Positions 22,552-32,456 of a DNA stretch of 46,016 bases are shown here, in pieces (position 1 is the stretch's first letter; every line of letters begins with the position of its first letter). This DNA comes from Zhenhengia stercoravium (GTDB taxonomy: Bacteria; Bacillota; Clostridia; Lachnospirales; Cellulosilyticaceae), in NCBI GenBank assembly GCA_018883975.1, contig JAHLFD010000097.1, forward strand, positions 1 to 46,016, given 5' to 3'. Below the pieces are notes generated by a model. The model worked only from the letters and a program-made list of their open reading frames with translations. It did no database searches and was not told where the DNA came from. A program made the position numbers and the translations under genes.

Positions 22552-24886
22552 ACATCCAAAACTTCTCTACTATTTCCTCTACCTGTCCTAAATGCACACA
22601 CTTTCTATCACTTAACTCTGGTGGCATCAAGCTACTGTACAGTGGACTATTAAAACGGTCGTCGATAAGCACAATAACCCCTTCATCCTTTTCTGTACGA
22701 ATAAGCCTTCCTACTGCTTGAAGTACTTTATTCATACCCGGATAAGTATAGGCATAGTGATAGCCATCTTTGCCTTGTTCTTCAAAGTGATACTTAATTA
22801 AATCTTTCTCTAACCCTATCTGTGGCAATCCTACGCTTACCACTAGAACACCTATAAGCCTATCTTCTGTTAAGTCAATGCCTTCTGAGAAAATTCCTCC
22901 AAGCACACAGAAACCTATCTTTGTCTTTACGGGATTTACCTCAAACTGTGATAAGAATGCTTCCCGTGACTCTTCATCCATACTTGTGTCCTGCATACAA
23001 ATATCATATCCCTCATAATGGGTTATAAAGTAGGCATGTACATCTTTCATATATTTATAAGAAGGGAAAAAGACTATATAATTGCCTACTTTCCCCTCGC
23101 TTACTTTTCTAATATACTCACAGATTTTCTCATAGCTTTTTTCTCTATGCTGATACCTAGTAGACACATCTGTTGCAATAAGCTTTAGAGCCTTCTCCCT
23201 ATCAAAAGGTGAAGGAAGGGCAATGGCACGCTCCCCCTCTCCACCTAACATATATTTATAATAATCGATAGGCATAAGGGTAGCAGAGAAGAAAATAACA
23301 CTTTTACAGGTGCTAATCATATTACCAATTAAATAAGAAGGGTCCATACAGAATAGCTTAAGCACTAAGTCTCCCTCTACTTGGTCTGCATACGTAATAT
23401 ATCTTTCATCAAAGAACTCATAGATTTTGTTAAAGTTATAAGCTCTAAAATACAGCTCTAGTAGATCTTGAGGTAACTTGTGCATAGCGCCCTTTTGCAG
23501 CTTCTTATCACATTCATTAATAAAAGTTCTAAGAAGCCTATACAGCTTAGTAGGCTCTTCCTTACTAATCATGCTTCCAGTCAAATCAATATAATCCTTA
23601 CGGACACTTAGCATATAATCATTTAACTTACTTAAAGACTGAGCTATTGTGGGATACTGCTTGCTAATAGACCTTCTCACACTTAGAAACTGATTTTTAG
23701 ACACACTCTCGGAGTACATTTCCCTCGCTCTTTCTACTAGGTTATGGGCTTCGTCTACTAAAATCACAAAGTCCCTCTGGTCTAAAAAGCGTTTAAGTGC
23801 AACTGTAGGGTCAAAGACATAATTATAGTCACAAATAACCACATCTGCATATATGGCTAAATCTAAAGCTAACTCAAAAGGACATACATGATACTTCTTT
23901 GCATACGCCTCTATCATTTCTCTTGTAAATAAGTCTGTATGCGTAATGGCATCATATACGGCTTCATCTACTCTATCAAAGTGACCCTCTGCATATTTAC
24001 AAAAGTCTGGGTGACAATTACGTTCATCTAAGAAGCATATTTTATCCTTAGCTGTCAGGGTGATGGCCTTTACACGTGTCCCTTTATCATAAATCATCTT
24101 AATACTTTTCTCTGCCACTGTTCTTGTAATGGTCTTAGCCGTTAAGTAAAAGATTTTACCTACGTGCCCTTCTCCCATAGCCTTTAGTGCTGGAAAGAGC
24201 GTGGAGATGGTCTTACCTATACCTGTAGGCGCATTAACGTATAACTTAGCCTCATTGGTAATACTTTTATACACATTAACCGCTAGCTCTCTTTGGCCTG
24301 CTCGGTAATTTTCAAAAGGAAAAGATAAGGCCTTTAGATATCCTGTACGCTCTGCTCCCCAATCCATATAGAAACGAATCCATAGAGCATACTTGTCTAT
24401 AACGCCCTTAAAGAAGCCTTCAAGTTCTTCATAGGTATAAACTTTTAGAAGATGCTTGGTCTCCTTGGTATCTAGGTTGTAGTAAGTTAAGCGTACATTC
24501 ATATCTTTTAAGCGATGCTCACTTGCATAGAAATAGGCATAGCACTTAGCCTGCGCCCAGTGAAGGGGATTGTAGTCTTCATCTATTACATCGAGGCTTG
24601 TACGTGTAGATTTAATCTCATCTATGGTCACTGCAATAAGGTCCGTCATAATCCCATCTGCACGGCCTTCTACAACAAAAGTAATCCCAGAAACTTCACA
24701 TTCGTGGACTAACTTTACCTCTTTCTCATAGTTTGCATTCATAGATTCTTGAATCTTCTTATGTGCTTTTGTACCCTCTACAGCTCTTGCCCTACTGACA
24801 AAGGCAGCAAAAATACTACCTGAGCGCATGACAAACTCTACAAGTTCTCTTACTGATATATTTACAATCCCTTCAGTTATACGCAT
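22550..24886 (-). CDS. XPD/DinG-like DNA helicase with N-terminal PD-(D/E)XK nuclease domain
   Basis: 778 residues. N-terminal RecB-like nuclease domain: Asp77 (VEGRADGI) and the E-x-K pair Glu90 and Lys92 (IDEIKST), with the later helix LHWAQAKCYAYFYA. Then a superfamily 2 XPD-type helicase: Q-like NYRAGQREL, Walker A APTGIGKT at 219-226, iron-sulfur cysteines Cys284, Cys291, Cys296 and Cys335, DEAH at 378-381, FFSATLMP, and the C-terminal VGRLIRTEKDEG motif VI. It should unwind DNA 5' to 3' and may also cut it. It follows topB by 22 bases, so the two form an operon. No LexA box was seen. Confidence 0.9.
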   Translation of the reverse strand: MRITEGIVNISVRELVEFVMRSGSIFAAFVSRARAVEGTKAHKKIQESMNANYEKEVKLVHECEVSGITFVVEGRADGIMTDLIAVTIDEIKSTRTSLDVIDEDYNPLHWAQAKCYAYFYASEHRLKDMNVRLTYYNLDTKETKHLLKVYTYEELEGFFKGVIDKYALWIRFYMDWGAERTGYLKALSFPFENYRAGQRELAVNVYKSITNEAKLYVNAPTGIGKTISTLFPALKAMGEGHVGKIFYLTAKTITRTVAEKSIKMIYDKGTRVKAITLTAKDKICFLDERNCHPDFCKYAEGHFDRVDEAVYDAITHTDLFTREMIEAYAKKYHVCPFELALDLAIYADVVICDYNYVFDPTVALKRFLDQRDFVILVDEAHNLVERAREMYSESVSKNQFLSVRRSISKQYPTIAQSLSKLNDYMLSVRKDYIDLTGSMISKEEPTKLYRLLRTFINECDKKLQKGAMHKLPQDLLELYFRAYNFNKIYEFFDERYITYADQVEGDLVLKLFCMDPSYLIGNMISTCKSVIFFSATLMPIDYYKYMLGGEGERAIALPSPFDREKALKLIATDVSTRYQHREKSYEKICEYIRKVSEGKVGNYIVFFPSYKYMKDVHAYFITHYEGYDICMQDTSMDEESREAFLSQFEVNPVKTKIGFCVLGGIFSEGIDLTEDRLIGVLVVSVGLPQIGLEKDLIKYHFEEQGKDGYHYAYTYPGMNKVLQAVGRLIRTEKDEGVIVLIDDRFNSPLYSSLMPPELSDRKCVHLGQVEEIVEKFWM

Positions 24887-24908
24887 AATCTCTCATTTTC
24901 CCTATTTC

Positions 24909-27074
24909 TTATTTTTTATTTAAATTAGCAAAGAGCTCTGCAAATGCAAAGTTACCTTCATCCTCTTTCTGCTGTTGTTTCATATATTTTTGTACAGATT
25001 TTTTATCTACTTTACCTGGTTTATCTTCAAAACGCTTTTTAAAGGCACTTGCTTTTTCTCTAAATGTACACGTTGTACATACATAGATTTGTCCATCACC
25101 TTGACCACGTAGTTCAAGTCGTTTATGACATTGTGGGCAGCGTGCATTCGTAAACTTACTAATATTTTCTCTATGACCACAGCTTCTATCCTGACATACA
25201 TACATCATGCCATGTTTACCTTTTACTTCAAGTAGATTTTTACCACACTCTGGGCAACGTTTACCTACTATATTGTCATGTCTAAACTTATCTGTGCTAC
25301 CTTTAACCGCTTCTACTAGCTCACCGCTATACTTACGCATACGCATGGTAAAATCTTTTGGATTTTGTTTGCCCTTACTGATTAAGTCTAACTCTCTTTC
25401 CCATTTAGCTGTAAGAAGTGGTGACTTTAAGTCTTCTGGTACAAGGTCAATAAGCTGTTTACCTTTTGAAGTTGGTATAATACTGTTGCCATTTTTCTCA
25501 ATGTAGAACATATTGTAGAGTTTCTCAATAATATCTGCTCTTGTAGCAACTGTACCAATACCACCTGTCTCTCCCAGTGTTTTAGCTGCTTCCTTACTTA
25601 CCTTCACATATTTATGTGGGCTCTCCATAGCTGAAAGAAGAGTAGCTTCTGTAAAGCGTGCTGGTGCTTTTGTTTGAAGTTTTAAGCATTCTACGCTAAG
25701 TACTTTAAGTTCATCTCCTACTTTAACTTCTGGTAAGTTTTCTTTGAAGCCTTCTTCACCATCTTCCTCTTTATCAAATACCATCTTCCAACCTTGTTTA
25801 AGCATAACTTTACCTTTTGCGATAAAAGTATGCTCATTTGCTTTAACCTCAATATTTGTTTGTTTATACTCACATGGTGGTAAAAGTACACTTAAGAAAC
25901 GTTTAATAACAAGCTCATAGATTTTACGCTCATCATTACTTAAATTGGATAACATAACACTTTCTTCTGTTGGAATAATAGCGTGGTGGTCAGATACCTT
26001 GCTGTTATCTACAAAATGTTTGCTTGGCTTAATGCCATTTTGAAGAATACTTTTTACTGCTGCTCTATAAGGCCCTACACTCACAGCTTCTAAGCGGTCT
26101 TTTAGTGTTGGTACAATGTCCTGGGAAATATATCTAGAATCTGTTCTTGGGTAAGTAAGGACTTTATAGTTTTCATAGAGTCTTTGCATAATAGAAAGGG
26201 TCTCTTTTGGACTCATGCCATAAAGTCTATTGGCATCTCTTTGAAGCTCTGTTAAGTCATAAAGGGCAGGTGCATAAGCTTTTTTATTGGTCTCATCTAC
26301 CTTTGTGACTTTAAGTGCTTTACCTTCTACTTCATCAGTAATTTGCTTAGCTACATCACTCTTATAAATATTAGGTCCTTTTGCTCCTTGCCAATCTAAA
26401 CTAAAGCCTTTAACTTTCGCTTTAAGGTTAAAGTAGTCTTCTGGCTTAAAGTTTTTAATTTCCTCTTCTCTTGCTACGATCATAGCAAGGGTTGCTGACT
26501 GTACACGTCCTGCTGAAAGCTGTGCGTTATATTTACAAGTAAGGGCACGTGTTACATTAAGTCCTACTACCCAGTCACCCTCTGCACGGCATACTGCTGC
26601 TTCATAAAGGTGCTCGTATTCTTTAGCAGGATGAAGATGTTTAAAGCCATCTAAAATAGCTTTGTCTGTTACAGAAGAAATCCATAGACGTTTCATTGGC
26701 TTATTCACTCTAGCTTTTTCAATAATCCATCTTGCTACAAGTTCCCCTTCACGCCCAGCATCTGTAGCAATAATGATTTCACCTACATCCTTACGATTCA
26801 TCTGCTCTTTAACAGCATTAAACTGCTTGCCGCCGCCTTTAAGTACTACTAATTTCATTTGCTTTGGAAGCATTGGAAGAGACTCCATTGTCCAAGTTTT
26901 ATATTTATCATCATAAGCTTCTGGGTCTGCAAGTCCTACTAAGTGACCTAATGCCCAAGTTACAATATAATCATTACCTTCTATATATCCATTGCCTTTT
27001 TTGCTGCATTTTAGAACACGTGCAATATCACGTGCTACGCTTGGCTTTTCTGCTAATACTAATTTCTTTGCCAT
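24909..27074 (-). CDS. topB: DNA topoisomerase III
   Basis: 721 residues, type IA topoisomerase. The TOPRIM domain has LVLAEKPSVARDIARVL and TDAGREGELVARW (104-116), SAGRVQSATL lies at 187-196, and the active tyrosine is Tyr308 in LTYPRTDSRY. The C-terminal tail has two zinc-ribbon units (CPECGKNLLEVKG to CQDRSCGHRE, and CPQCHKRLELRG to CTTCTF). It decatenates single-stranded DNA links during replication and recombination. It is the first gene of an operon with the nuclease-helicase behind it. GGAG precedes the ATG. Confidence 0.96.
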   Translation of the reverse strand: MAKKLVLAEKPSVARDIARVLKCSKKGNGYIEGNDYIVTWALGHLVGLADPEAYDDKYKTWTMESLPMLPKQMKLVVLKGGGKQFNAVKEQMNRKDVGEIIIATDAGREGELVARWIIEKARVNKPMKRLWISSVTDKAILDGFKHLHPAKEYEHLYEAAVCRAEGDWVVGLNVTRALTCKYNAQLSAGRVQSATLAMIVAREEEIKNFKPEDYFNLKAKVKGFSLDWQGAKGPNIYKSDVAKQITDEVEGKALKVTKVDETNKKAYAPALYDLTELQRDANRLYGMSPKETLSIMQRLYENYKVLTYPRTDSRYISQDIVPTLKDRLEAVSVGPYRAAVKSILQNGIKPSKHFVDNSKVSDHHAIIPTEESVMLSNLSNDERKIYELVIKRFLSVLLPPCEYKQTNIEVKANEHTFIAKGKVMLKQGWKMVFDKEEDGEEGFKENLPEVKVGDELKVLSVECLKLQTKAPARFTEATLLSAMESPHKYVKVSKEAAKTLGETGGIGTVATRADIIEKLYNMFYIEKNGNSIIPTSKGKQLIDLVPEDLKSPLLTAKWERELDLISKGKQNPKDFTMRMRKYSGELVEAVKGSTDKFRHDNIVGKRCPECGKNLLEVKGKHGMMYVCQDRSCGHRENISKFTNARCPQCHKRLELRGQGDGQIYVCTTCTFREKASAFKKRFEDKPGKVDKKSVQKYMKQQQKEDEGNFAFAELFANLNKK

Positions 27075-27176
27075 TTATATAAACTCCTTTAAAGTTTTAG
27101 TTCTATCTCTTCTTATCATAACATACTTTGTATAGACCTGAAACGTGGCCAAGCTACTTAAAAAGGAGGTCTTTAA

Positions 27177-27503
27177 ATGCTTGAACACCTCATTAACCAA
27201 TATCTTCCTACCCTTATTCATCTGCTTGAAACAATGGGTATCATTGTCCTTGCCGTAGGGGCTTTTGATGGCTTTTACTGCTACCTTAAAGGCCTCTTAC
27301 ATAACAATTTCACTATTACCAAAAGCCACTTTGCTAACTCTATGGCCATGTCTTTAGAGTTTAAGTTGGCTGCCGAAATTCTTAAAACTGTACTTGTTCG
27401 TACTTTAGATGAGATTATCATCCTTGGTGCTATTATACTCTTACGTGCCCTTATGACGCTTATTATTCATTGGGAAATAAAACAAGATGCACATGCCGAT
27501 TAG
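27177..27503 (+). CDS. DUF1622 family membrane protein
   Basis: 108 residues with three predicted membrane segments: IIVLAVGAFDGFYCYLKGLL, the SLEFKLAAEILKTVLV region and IILGAIILLRALMTLIIHW. The LxFKLAxEILKTxxV motif and the terminal ALMTLIIHWEIK are typical of DUF1622, a small inner-membrane family of unknown function. AAGGAGG precedes the ATG. The final codons and the stop lie inside the shared terminator hairpin. Confidence 0.88.
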   Translation: MLEHLINQYLPTLIHLLETMGIIVLAVGAFDGFYCYLKGLLHNNFTITKSHFANSMAMSLEFKLAAEILKTVLVRTLDEIIILGAIILLRALMTLIIHWEIKQDAHAD

Positions 27504-27522
27504 CATGTGCATCTTGTTTTAT
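27477..27522. terminator. Bidirectional terminator containing both convergent stop codons
   Basis: A perfect 20-bp stem (27477-27496 with 27503-27522) around a six-base loop, including ACAAGATGCACATGC. The TAG of the DUF1622 gene falls at the loop edge and the TAA of the GntR gene at the outer base, so the hairpin is also coding on both sides. Confidence 0.85.
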
Positions 27523-28244
27523 TTGGTAAGTTCCATATAGTATTCATAACGTGAAGCCACATACTGTCCTTCAGTATACTCAAAGACTTCATCATTTTGG
27601 TCATAACCTACCCTTTTTAAAATAAGCATAGGTCCTTTTTTATTACAATTTAATTCTTTAGCAAGTACTTCATCTGCAAGGCCCGCTGTAATACGTTGTT
27701 TAATCTTAGAAATTTCTACGCCTTGTTCTCTTCTTAAGTATTCATAAAGAGAGTCATAGTATAAAGAAGAGTCTAAAGACATATCTATTGTACTTTTAAT
27801 ATAAGTTTTAAAACGTACAATAGGAATATCATTGATACATCTCACCCTGATTAATTCATAAACAGGCATGCCTTTATCAATCCCTAACGCTTCTGCGCAG
27901 TCCGCATCAGCCTTTACCAATTTAATTACAGCAGAGGCAGTGTTAGGGATAATACCCTTTGCCTTCATTTCATCAGTGAAGCCTTCTATCTTTAATAATG
28001 GTTCGGATTTCCTATATTTTAGTACGATAGTGCCTTTACCTTTAATACGCTCAACATATCCCTTTTGTTCTAGTTCACCAATGGCTGCTCTTACCGTAAT
28101 ACGGCTTACACCATATTTTTCTTCATAATCAATCTCTCTAGGTAAGAGTTCACCCTCTTTATAGACACCAGTTTCAATATCTGACTTAATAATATTGATT
28201 AACTGCTCTTTTAGCGTAGGTGCGCCTTTACTTCTTACTAACAT
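27519..28244 (-). CDS. GntR family regulator, HutC subfamily (UTRA domain)
   Basis: 241 residues. Winged helix at about 12-75 (LINIIKSDIETGVYKEGELL, then YGVSRITVRAAIGELEQKGYV). UTRA ligand domain from about 90 (IEGFTDEMKAKGI, RVRCINDIPIVRFKTYI, ILKRVGYDQNDEVFEYTEGQY). It is the last gene of the alpha-mannosidase operon (24 bases behind manA) and probably represses it, responding to a phosphorylated sugar such as mannose-6-phosphate. The likely operator is the palindrome at 32436-32451 between the operon and the ROK gene. GTAGGAGG precedes the ATG. Confidence 0.88.
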   Translation of the reverse strand: MLVRSKGAPTLKEQLINIIKSDIETGVYKEGELLPREIDYEEKYGVSRITVRAAIGELEQKGYVERIKGKGTIVLKYRKSEPLLKIEGFTDEMKAKGIIPNTASAVIKLVKADADCAEALGIDKGMPVYELIRVRCINDIPIVRFKTYIKSTIDMSLDSSLYYDSLYEYLRREQGVEISKIKQRITAGLADEVLAKELNCNKKGPMLILKRVGYDQNDEVFEYTEGQYVASRYEYYMELTK

Positions 28245-28268
28245 ATAAGTCCTCCTACTTCTACTTTC

Positions 28269-29999
28269 TTATCTTACATAAGCCTTAATTGTAGCAAGTT
28301 TTTTCCCAACAGATGGTCCATGTGGTCTAATAGTATAAGCTTTAACACTTTCAGGAATGATAAATGTTTCTGCATAATGTACAACAAACGGTTCAAACTC
28401 ACCTGTAGGACTTTCTACAACAGCTTCTTCACCTTCTACTAAATTTAACACATTTACACTGCCTTGTGTAGTATGGTGTACAGTTTCTGTAAACCAGTGT
28501 CTACGTGTTTCAATGAATTCACGCTCGTGTAGGCCTGTACGTTCTTCTATATAGCCTTCACCTTCTGCTACTTGCTCTATTGGGTTTACAAGTTCTCTTT
28601 CTACCCAAGTGGTTGTACGTGTCCAGTCGATTACTTTTTCACCATGCTCAATATGGATCGGGCGTGGCAGACCATCTAGGCCAAGCCTATCCCAGTCCCA
28701 AAGCTTAAAGGTAAAGATATAAGGTGTTGCACTAATTTCAAGTACCATCGTATCTTTACCAGAGCAGTGAATAGTTCCTGCTGGAATAAGGAAATGGTCA
28801 TGCTTTTTCACATCAAAAGTATTAATATACTTCTCAGCATCAAAGCTCATTTCACCCCTTTGAGCCGATTTTAAGTCTTCTATCATCTCTTCTGGCTTAA
28901 TACCTTCTTTAACACCTAGATAAACTTTCGTTCCTTCTTTACAATCTAGTATGTAATAACTCTCATCTTGAGTATAGTGCATACCAAAGGTTTGCTGGAT
29001 GTACTCTGTAAGAGGATGCACTTGAAGAGATAGATTTTGGCCACCCATTGTATCTAGGAAGTCAAAGCGAATTGGGAACTCTGTGCCAAATCTTGCATGA
29101 ACTTTAGTTCCTAATAAAGCTTGTGGTCTATAAAAAACAACATTAATAGAAGGTACTTCAAGTCTTACATCACCATAACGAAGGTACAGACTATTCTCCT
29201 CTGGTACACCGTCAAAGCTCCATGCAAAATTTTCAGATTCTCTATCTAAGTCACATACTTCTTTCATCCATTGACCGCCCCATACCCCTGCATCAAAGTA
29301 TGGTACTACTCTAAATGGTCTATGTGCTGTTTCATTAAGACCTGCAAAGAAGGCTTCACCGCTTACAAGTTTAGGTTCATTTGCTACATTTGTATCAAGT
29401 ACATAATCAAAGTTCTTGTAGTTAGCAACTTTGTGTCTATCTGCCATACGCCACTCTACAAAGAAACCTCTTTTGTATTTTGTTAAGATTGGTGCATCAC
29501 TATTTTCTACATTCCAGTTAGACATTCCCTTACGGTAACGCATCTGGATTTCCCATCTCGCAAGATCTGCAAAGATATAGATATCTCCTGTTGTAATAAG
29601 CCCTGCTCCCGTTCCGCATACAAGTACATTCCCTTCGGCCTCTTCAAGTTGTACTTTAGCTTCTTCTATCTTTTCAGCTCTAAAAACATCTTGGAAATTC
29701 TTTGTCGTAAGGACGCCAAATACACGGTCTTCTGTAAGATACGCATCAATAGCTGCTGTTAAAGCTTCCCCTTGAAGTGCACACTCATCTGAATAAATCA
29801 CTTTATCAAACTTAAGCTCACTTAGTCCTTCTACAACCTCTTTTACATCTACACCTGGGTAGCAGTCTACTACCACTACATTTTTAGCACTTGGTTGTAA
29901 TCTATCTTTTAATACTGCTGTAATCTGGTCATAACCTTGCCATGCGCAGTGGTCATAACCTTTTACTTTAACCTCCGGATATTTATCATATCTCGTCAT
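28269..29999 (-). CDS. manA: Two-domain class I mannose-6-phosphate isomerase
   Basis: 576 residues, about 250 longer than a minimal enzyme. The C-terminal cupin part (about 226-576) has the zinc-site segments QVHP (326-329), DES (345-347) and PAGTIHCSG (406-414), so it should interconvert mannose-6-phosphate and fructose-6-phosphate. The N-terminal part (about 20-200) resembles a nucleotide-kinase fold (NVVVVDCYPGVD) but the P-loop lacks the GKT, so I infer it is not an active kinase. It lies 14 bases behind the GH38 gene. The extra domain may bind a sugar or nucleotide ligand. Confidence 0.88.
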   Translation of the reverse strand: MTRYDKYPEVKVKGYDHCAWQGYDQITAVLKDRLQPSAKNVVVVDCYPGVDVKEVVEGLSELKFDKVIYSDECALQGEALTAAIDAYLTEDRVFGVLTTKNFQDVFRAEKIEEAKVQLEEAEGNVLVCGTGAGLITTGDIYIFADLARWEIQMRYRKGMSNWNVENSDAPILTKYKRGFFVEWRMADRHKVANYKNFDYVLDTNVANEPKLVSGEAFFAGLNETAHRPFRVVPYFDAGVWGGQWMKEVCDLDRESENFAWSFDGVPEENSLYLRYGDVRLEVPSINVVFYRPQALLGTKVHARFGTEFPIRFDFLDTMGGQNLSLQVHPLTEYIQQTFGMHYTQDESYYILDCKEGTKVYLGVKEGIKPEEMIEDLKSAQRGEMSFDAEKYINTFDVKKHDHFLIPAGTIHCSGKDTMVLEISATPYIFTFKLWDWDRLGLDGLPRPIHIEHGEKVIDWTRTTTWVERELVNPIEQVAEGEGYIEERTGLHEREFIETRRHWFTETVHHTTQGSVNVLNLVEGEEAVVESPTGEFEPFVVHYAETFIIPESVKAYTIRPHGPSVGKKLATIKAYVR

Positions 30000-30013
30000 A
30001 ATCTGTCCCTCTC

Positions 30014-32383
30014 CTAGTCAATCATAAATGTAATAACACCGTAATCTTCATCCTTCATAGCCTTAAAGCTTTCAGTAACATTTTCTGTTTCTATCATATT
30101 TAAGCTATAGCAGAATTCTGTAATACCTGATAAATCCATTTTGAAGTTTGTTTCCCAGATATTATTCATAATCCAAGAGTATACATCACGTTGGTTGTTT
30201 TCTTCTTTATTATCACATAATAAAATTGGATGATGTTTAAGGTCTCCCATATAAATCATTGGTGCATCCTTTGTCTGGATTAAAATACTACTCTTTTCTG
30301 TCTCATAAACTAGACCATTGTCAATAAGATAGTATTCCATACAAGTTCCTGGAATCTGATCTATTCCTGGTTTAAACGTAACATCACTCTTATCCATATA
30401 AAGTGTTCTACCAGGTAAGTCTAATGTAAGAGGAAGTAAGATATTTTCAACATCCTCTGAAAGTGTTTTAGCAATCTTATACTTAAACTCAATTTTTGGA
30501 AGTTCATTGTACATTCTAATAACTACAGAACTGAAGTAAGTACCTTCTAATTTATAAATAAGCTCTATGGTTTTAAAGACTTTGCCATTATCAATAAGTT
30601 TAACCTCTGTTAGTTCACCTATATATTTCTTAGCGTGAAGTCCTCTAATATTTCTACCTAGAAGACGTCTTTCTTCATAAATATCTGTACGAATTTCTGT
30701 ATTTTCATAGATTGGTGTGAAGAATTTAGCATCTCCCTCTTTAAGCATCTCTTTATCTTCTACTTTATTGTAGAATGAAGTAACACCTTTACCAATTTCA
30801 TAACTAATTCTAAAGTAATCACTTTCAATTTGATATGGAAGTGTATAAGTTACTGGATCATAGTTATTTATGATATCCTTAACTCTTTCAGAGCCCATAT
30901 AAGCTACACGTGTATTGTTCTTTTGTACTGGTGTACGTGTCTCTGTGAAAGTATAAACTTTTTCTTCAAAAGCATTAAAGTGGTCAATAAAGCTAATGAG
31001 TACGCCTCTTGGATGACTTGAAATTTGTGTATCCATTACTTTGCCTGTGGCTGCTTCTACGACTTCTACACCATCATAGCCCCATACTTCAATGTAGAAT
31101 TCTACTACTTTTTTACCTGCACGGTCTGAAGTATTGATTGCTTTAATCTTACCATCTCTATCATAGTATCTTAATTTATCCCCTCTGCTGTGTAGGATAC
31201 GGTTAAGATTCTTAGCTGCCCCTTCATGTGCCTTAGAAGCATAGCTATTTTTACGAATATCAAGGTTTTGCACCATGGTATCATAAGGATTTGTAATAGT
31301 TGAAGAATGTCCCCATGTATGCTCTGAATAAACAAGTAAGTTATCTTCTGCATCTCTTACAAACTGCTCTTTCATCACTTTATGCTCTGGGTCTAGTCTT
31401 TCACATAAGTGATACATACGTTGTGCTTCTTTGTAGTGTTTTACAGGGTATGGTGTACTACCTACTCCGTGTGCCCACCAATCTGTTAAATCACCTTCAT
31501 AAGTTGGAATCTCACCTAATCTATCTTTAATCGCATCATAAAGTTCCTGAACTGTTACCATTCTGATTTCAACTTCATCACCATAAGCCTTATTAAATTC
31601 TTGGATCATAGTGAGGATATCCATGTTTGGAGGTGCATTATCACTAAATACGCCTGATACACTTGTTGGGATAAAGTCATATGGGTAATCATTATCTGCG
31701 CACTCTTTAAGGTAATCATAAAGATTATCTTTTAAGCTTTCTACTGGTGTTTTTGGTTTTGATCCACCAAAGTAGTTTTGTGTCATAAAGTTAGCATGTT
31801 TATTTGGTACAAGCCCTAAAGCATTACCTAAATTGTAATGTTCCCCACTCCATACAAGTAGTTTTTTACCCGCTTTGTTTTGCCAGTAGTAAGGCTTTTG
31901 ATTTTGATAAAGTGGGTACATACCGTGGTGGCAGTGAATATTGGTAAAGAAGAACTCAATGCCATTATCTAAAAATGCATCTAGACTTCCTAATGAAATA
32001 CCATTAACATCCGCATTCATAGCTACTTTAACTGGAATATCGTATTGTTTAAAGTAGTCTACCATTTCCTTTGTACGTTTACTTAAAACTGTTTTATCTA
32101 CTAAATCTGTAAAATTTAAGTAAGTCGCAGACAAACCAATTCCATTTGCCTTAACTTGTTTCATAAATGTTTGTTTTTCTTCTTCTGTTGCTTCTTCAAG
32201 GAATTTCTCTACGCAATAGTAAGTTTCACAGTTCCATCTAAAATCAGGAGCTTCCTCTGTCATCTTAACTGCTGAACGAATATAATCCATGTGATTATAG
32301 ATAATTTTTTCTTGTAAATCTGTATAACCTATGTCTGTGTGAGAGTGATGAATAACATAAACTTGCCATTTACGATCTAGCAT
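30014..32383 (-). CDS. GH38 family alpha-mannosidase
   Basis: 789 residues, cytoplasmic (no signal peptide). The zinc-binding HTDIGY at 15-20 opens the protein and the nucleophile is likely Asp125 (AMNADVNG). ENLLVYSEHTWGHSSTI holds later metal-site and acid residues. The C-terminal beta-rich half is the usual GH38 domain. It would cleave alpha-mannosides that have been imported; a mannosylglycerate-type or N-glycan-derived substrate cannot be told apart. First gene of the GH38-manA-gntR operon, with its own promoter carrying a palindrome. AGGAGG precedes the ATG. Confidence 0.9.
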   Translation of the reverse strand: MLDRKWQVYVIHHSHTDIGYTDLQEKIIYNHMDYIRSAVKMTEEAPDFRWNCETYYCVEKFLEEATEEEKQTFMKQVKANGIGLSATYLNFTDLVDKTVLSKRTKEMVDYFKQYDIPVKVAMNADVNGISLGSLDAFLDNGIEFFFTNIHCHHGMYPLYQNQKPYYWQNKAGKKLLVWSGEHYNLGNALGLVPNKHANFMTQNYFGGSKPKTPVESLKDNLYDYLKECADNDYPYDFIPTSVSGVFSDNAPPNMDILTMIQEFNKAYGDEVEIRMVTVQELYDAIKDRLGEIPTYEGDLTDWWAHGVGSTPYPVKHYKEAQRMYHLCERLDPEHKVMKEQFVRDAEDNLLVYSEHTWGHSSTITNPYDTMVQNLDIRKNSYASKAHEGAAKNLNRILHSRGDKLRYYDRDGKIKAINTSDRAGKKVVEFYIEVWGYDGVEVVEAATGKVMDTQISSHPRGVLISFIDHFNAFEEKVYTFTETRTPVQKNNTRVAYMGSERVKDIINNYDPVTYTLPYQIESDYFRISYEIGKGVTSFYNKVEDKEMLKEGDAKFFTPIYENTEIRTDIYEERRLLGRNIRGLHAKKYIGELTEVKLIDNGKVFKTIELIYKLEGTYFSSVVIRMYNELPKIEFKYKIAKTLSEDVENILLPLTLDLPGRTLYMDKSDVTFKPGIDQIPGTCMEYYLIDNGLVYETEKSSILIQTKDAPMIYMGDLKHHPILLCDNKEENNQRDVYSWIMNNIWETNFKMDLSGITEFCYSLNMIETENVTESFKAMKDEDYGVITFMID

Positions 32384-32427
32384 AATAGCCTCCTAATATA
32401 CCCCCAAGGGATTTTTAATCTATTTTG

Positions 32428-32456
32428 ATGTTAGCATATGTTATAACATATTTCAA
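32428..32456 (-). promoter_or_regulatory. Promoter of the mannosidase operon
   Basis: Minus strand TTGAAA, 17 bases, TAACAT. The spacer is mostly the 16-bp palindrome at 32436-32451, so a bound repressor would block polymerase. Confidence 0.55.
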
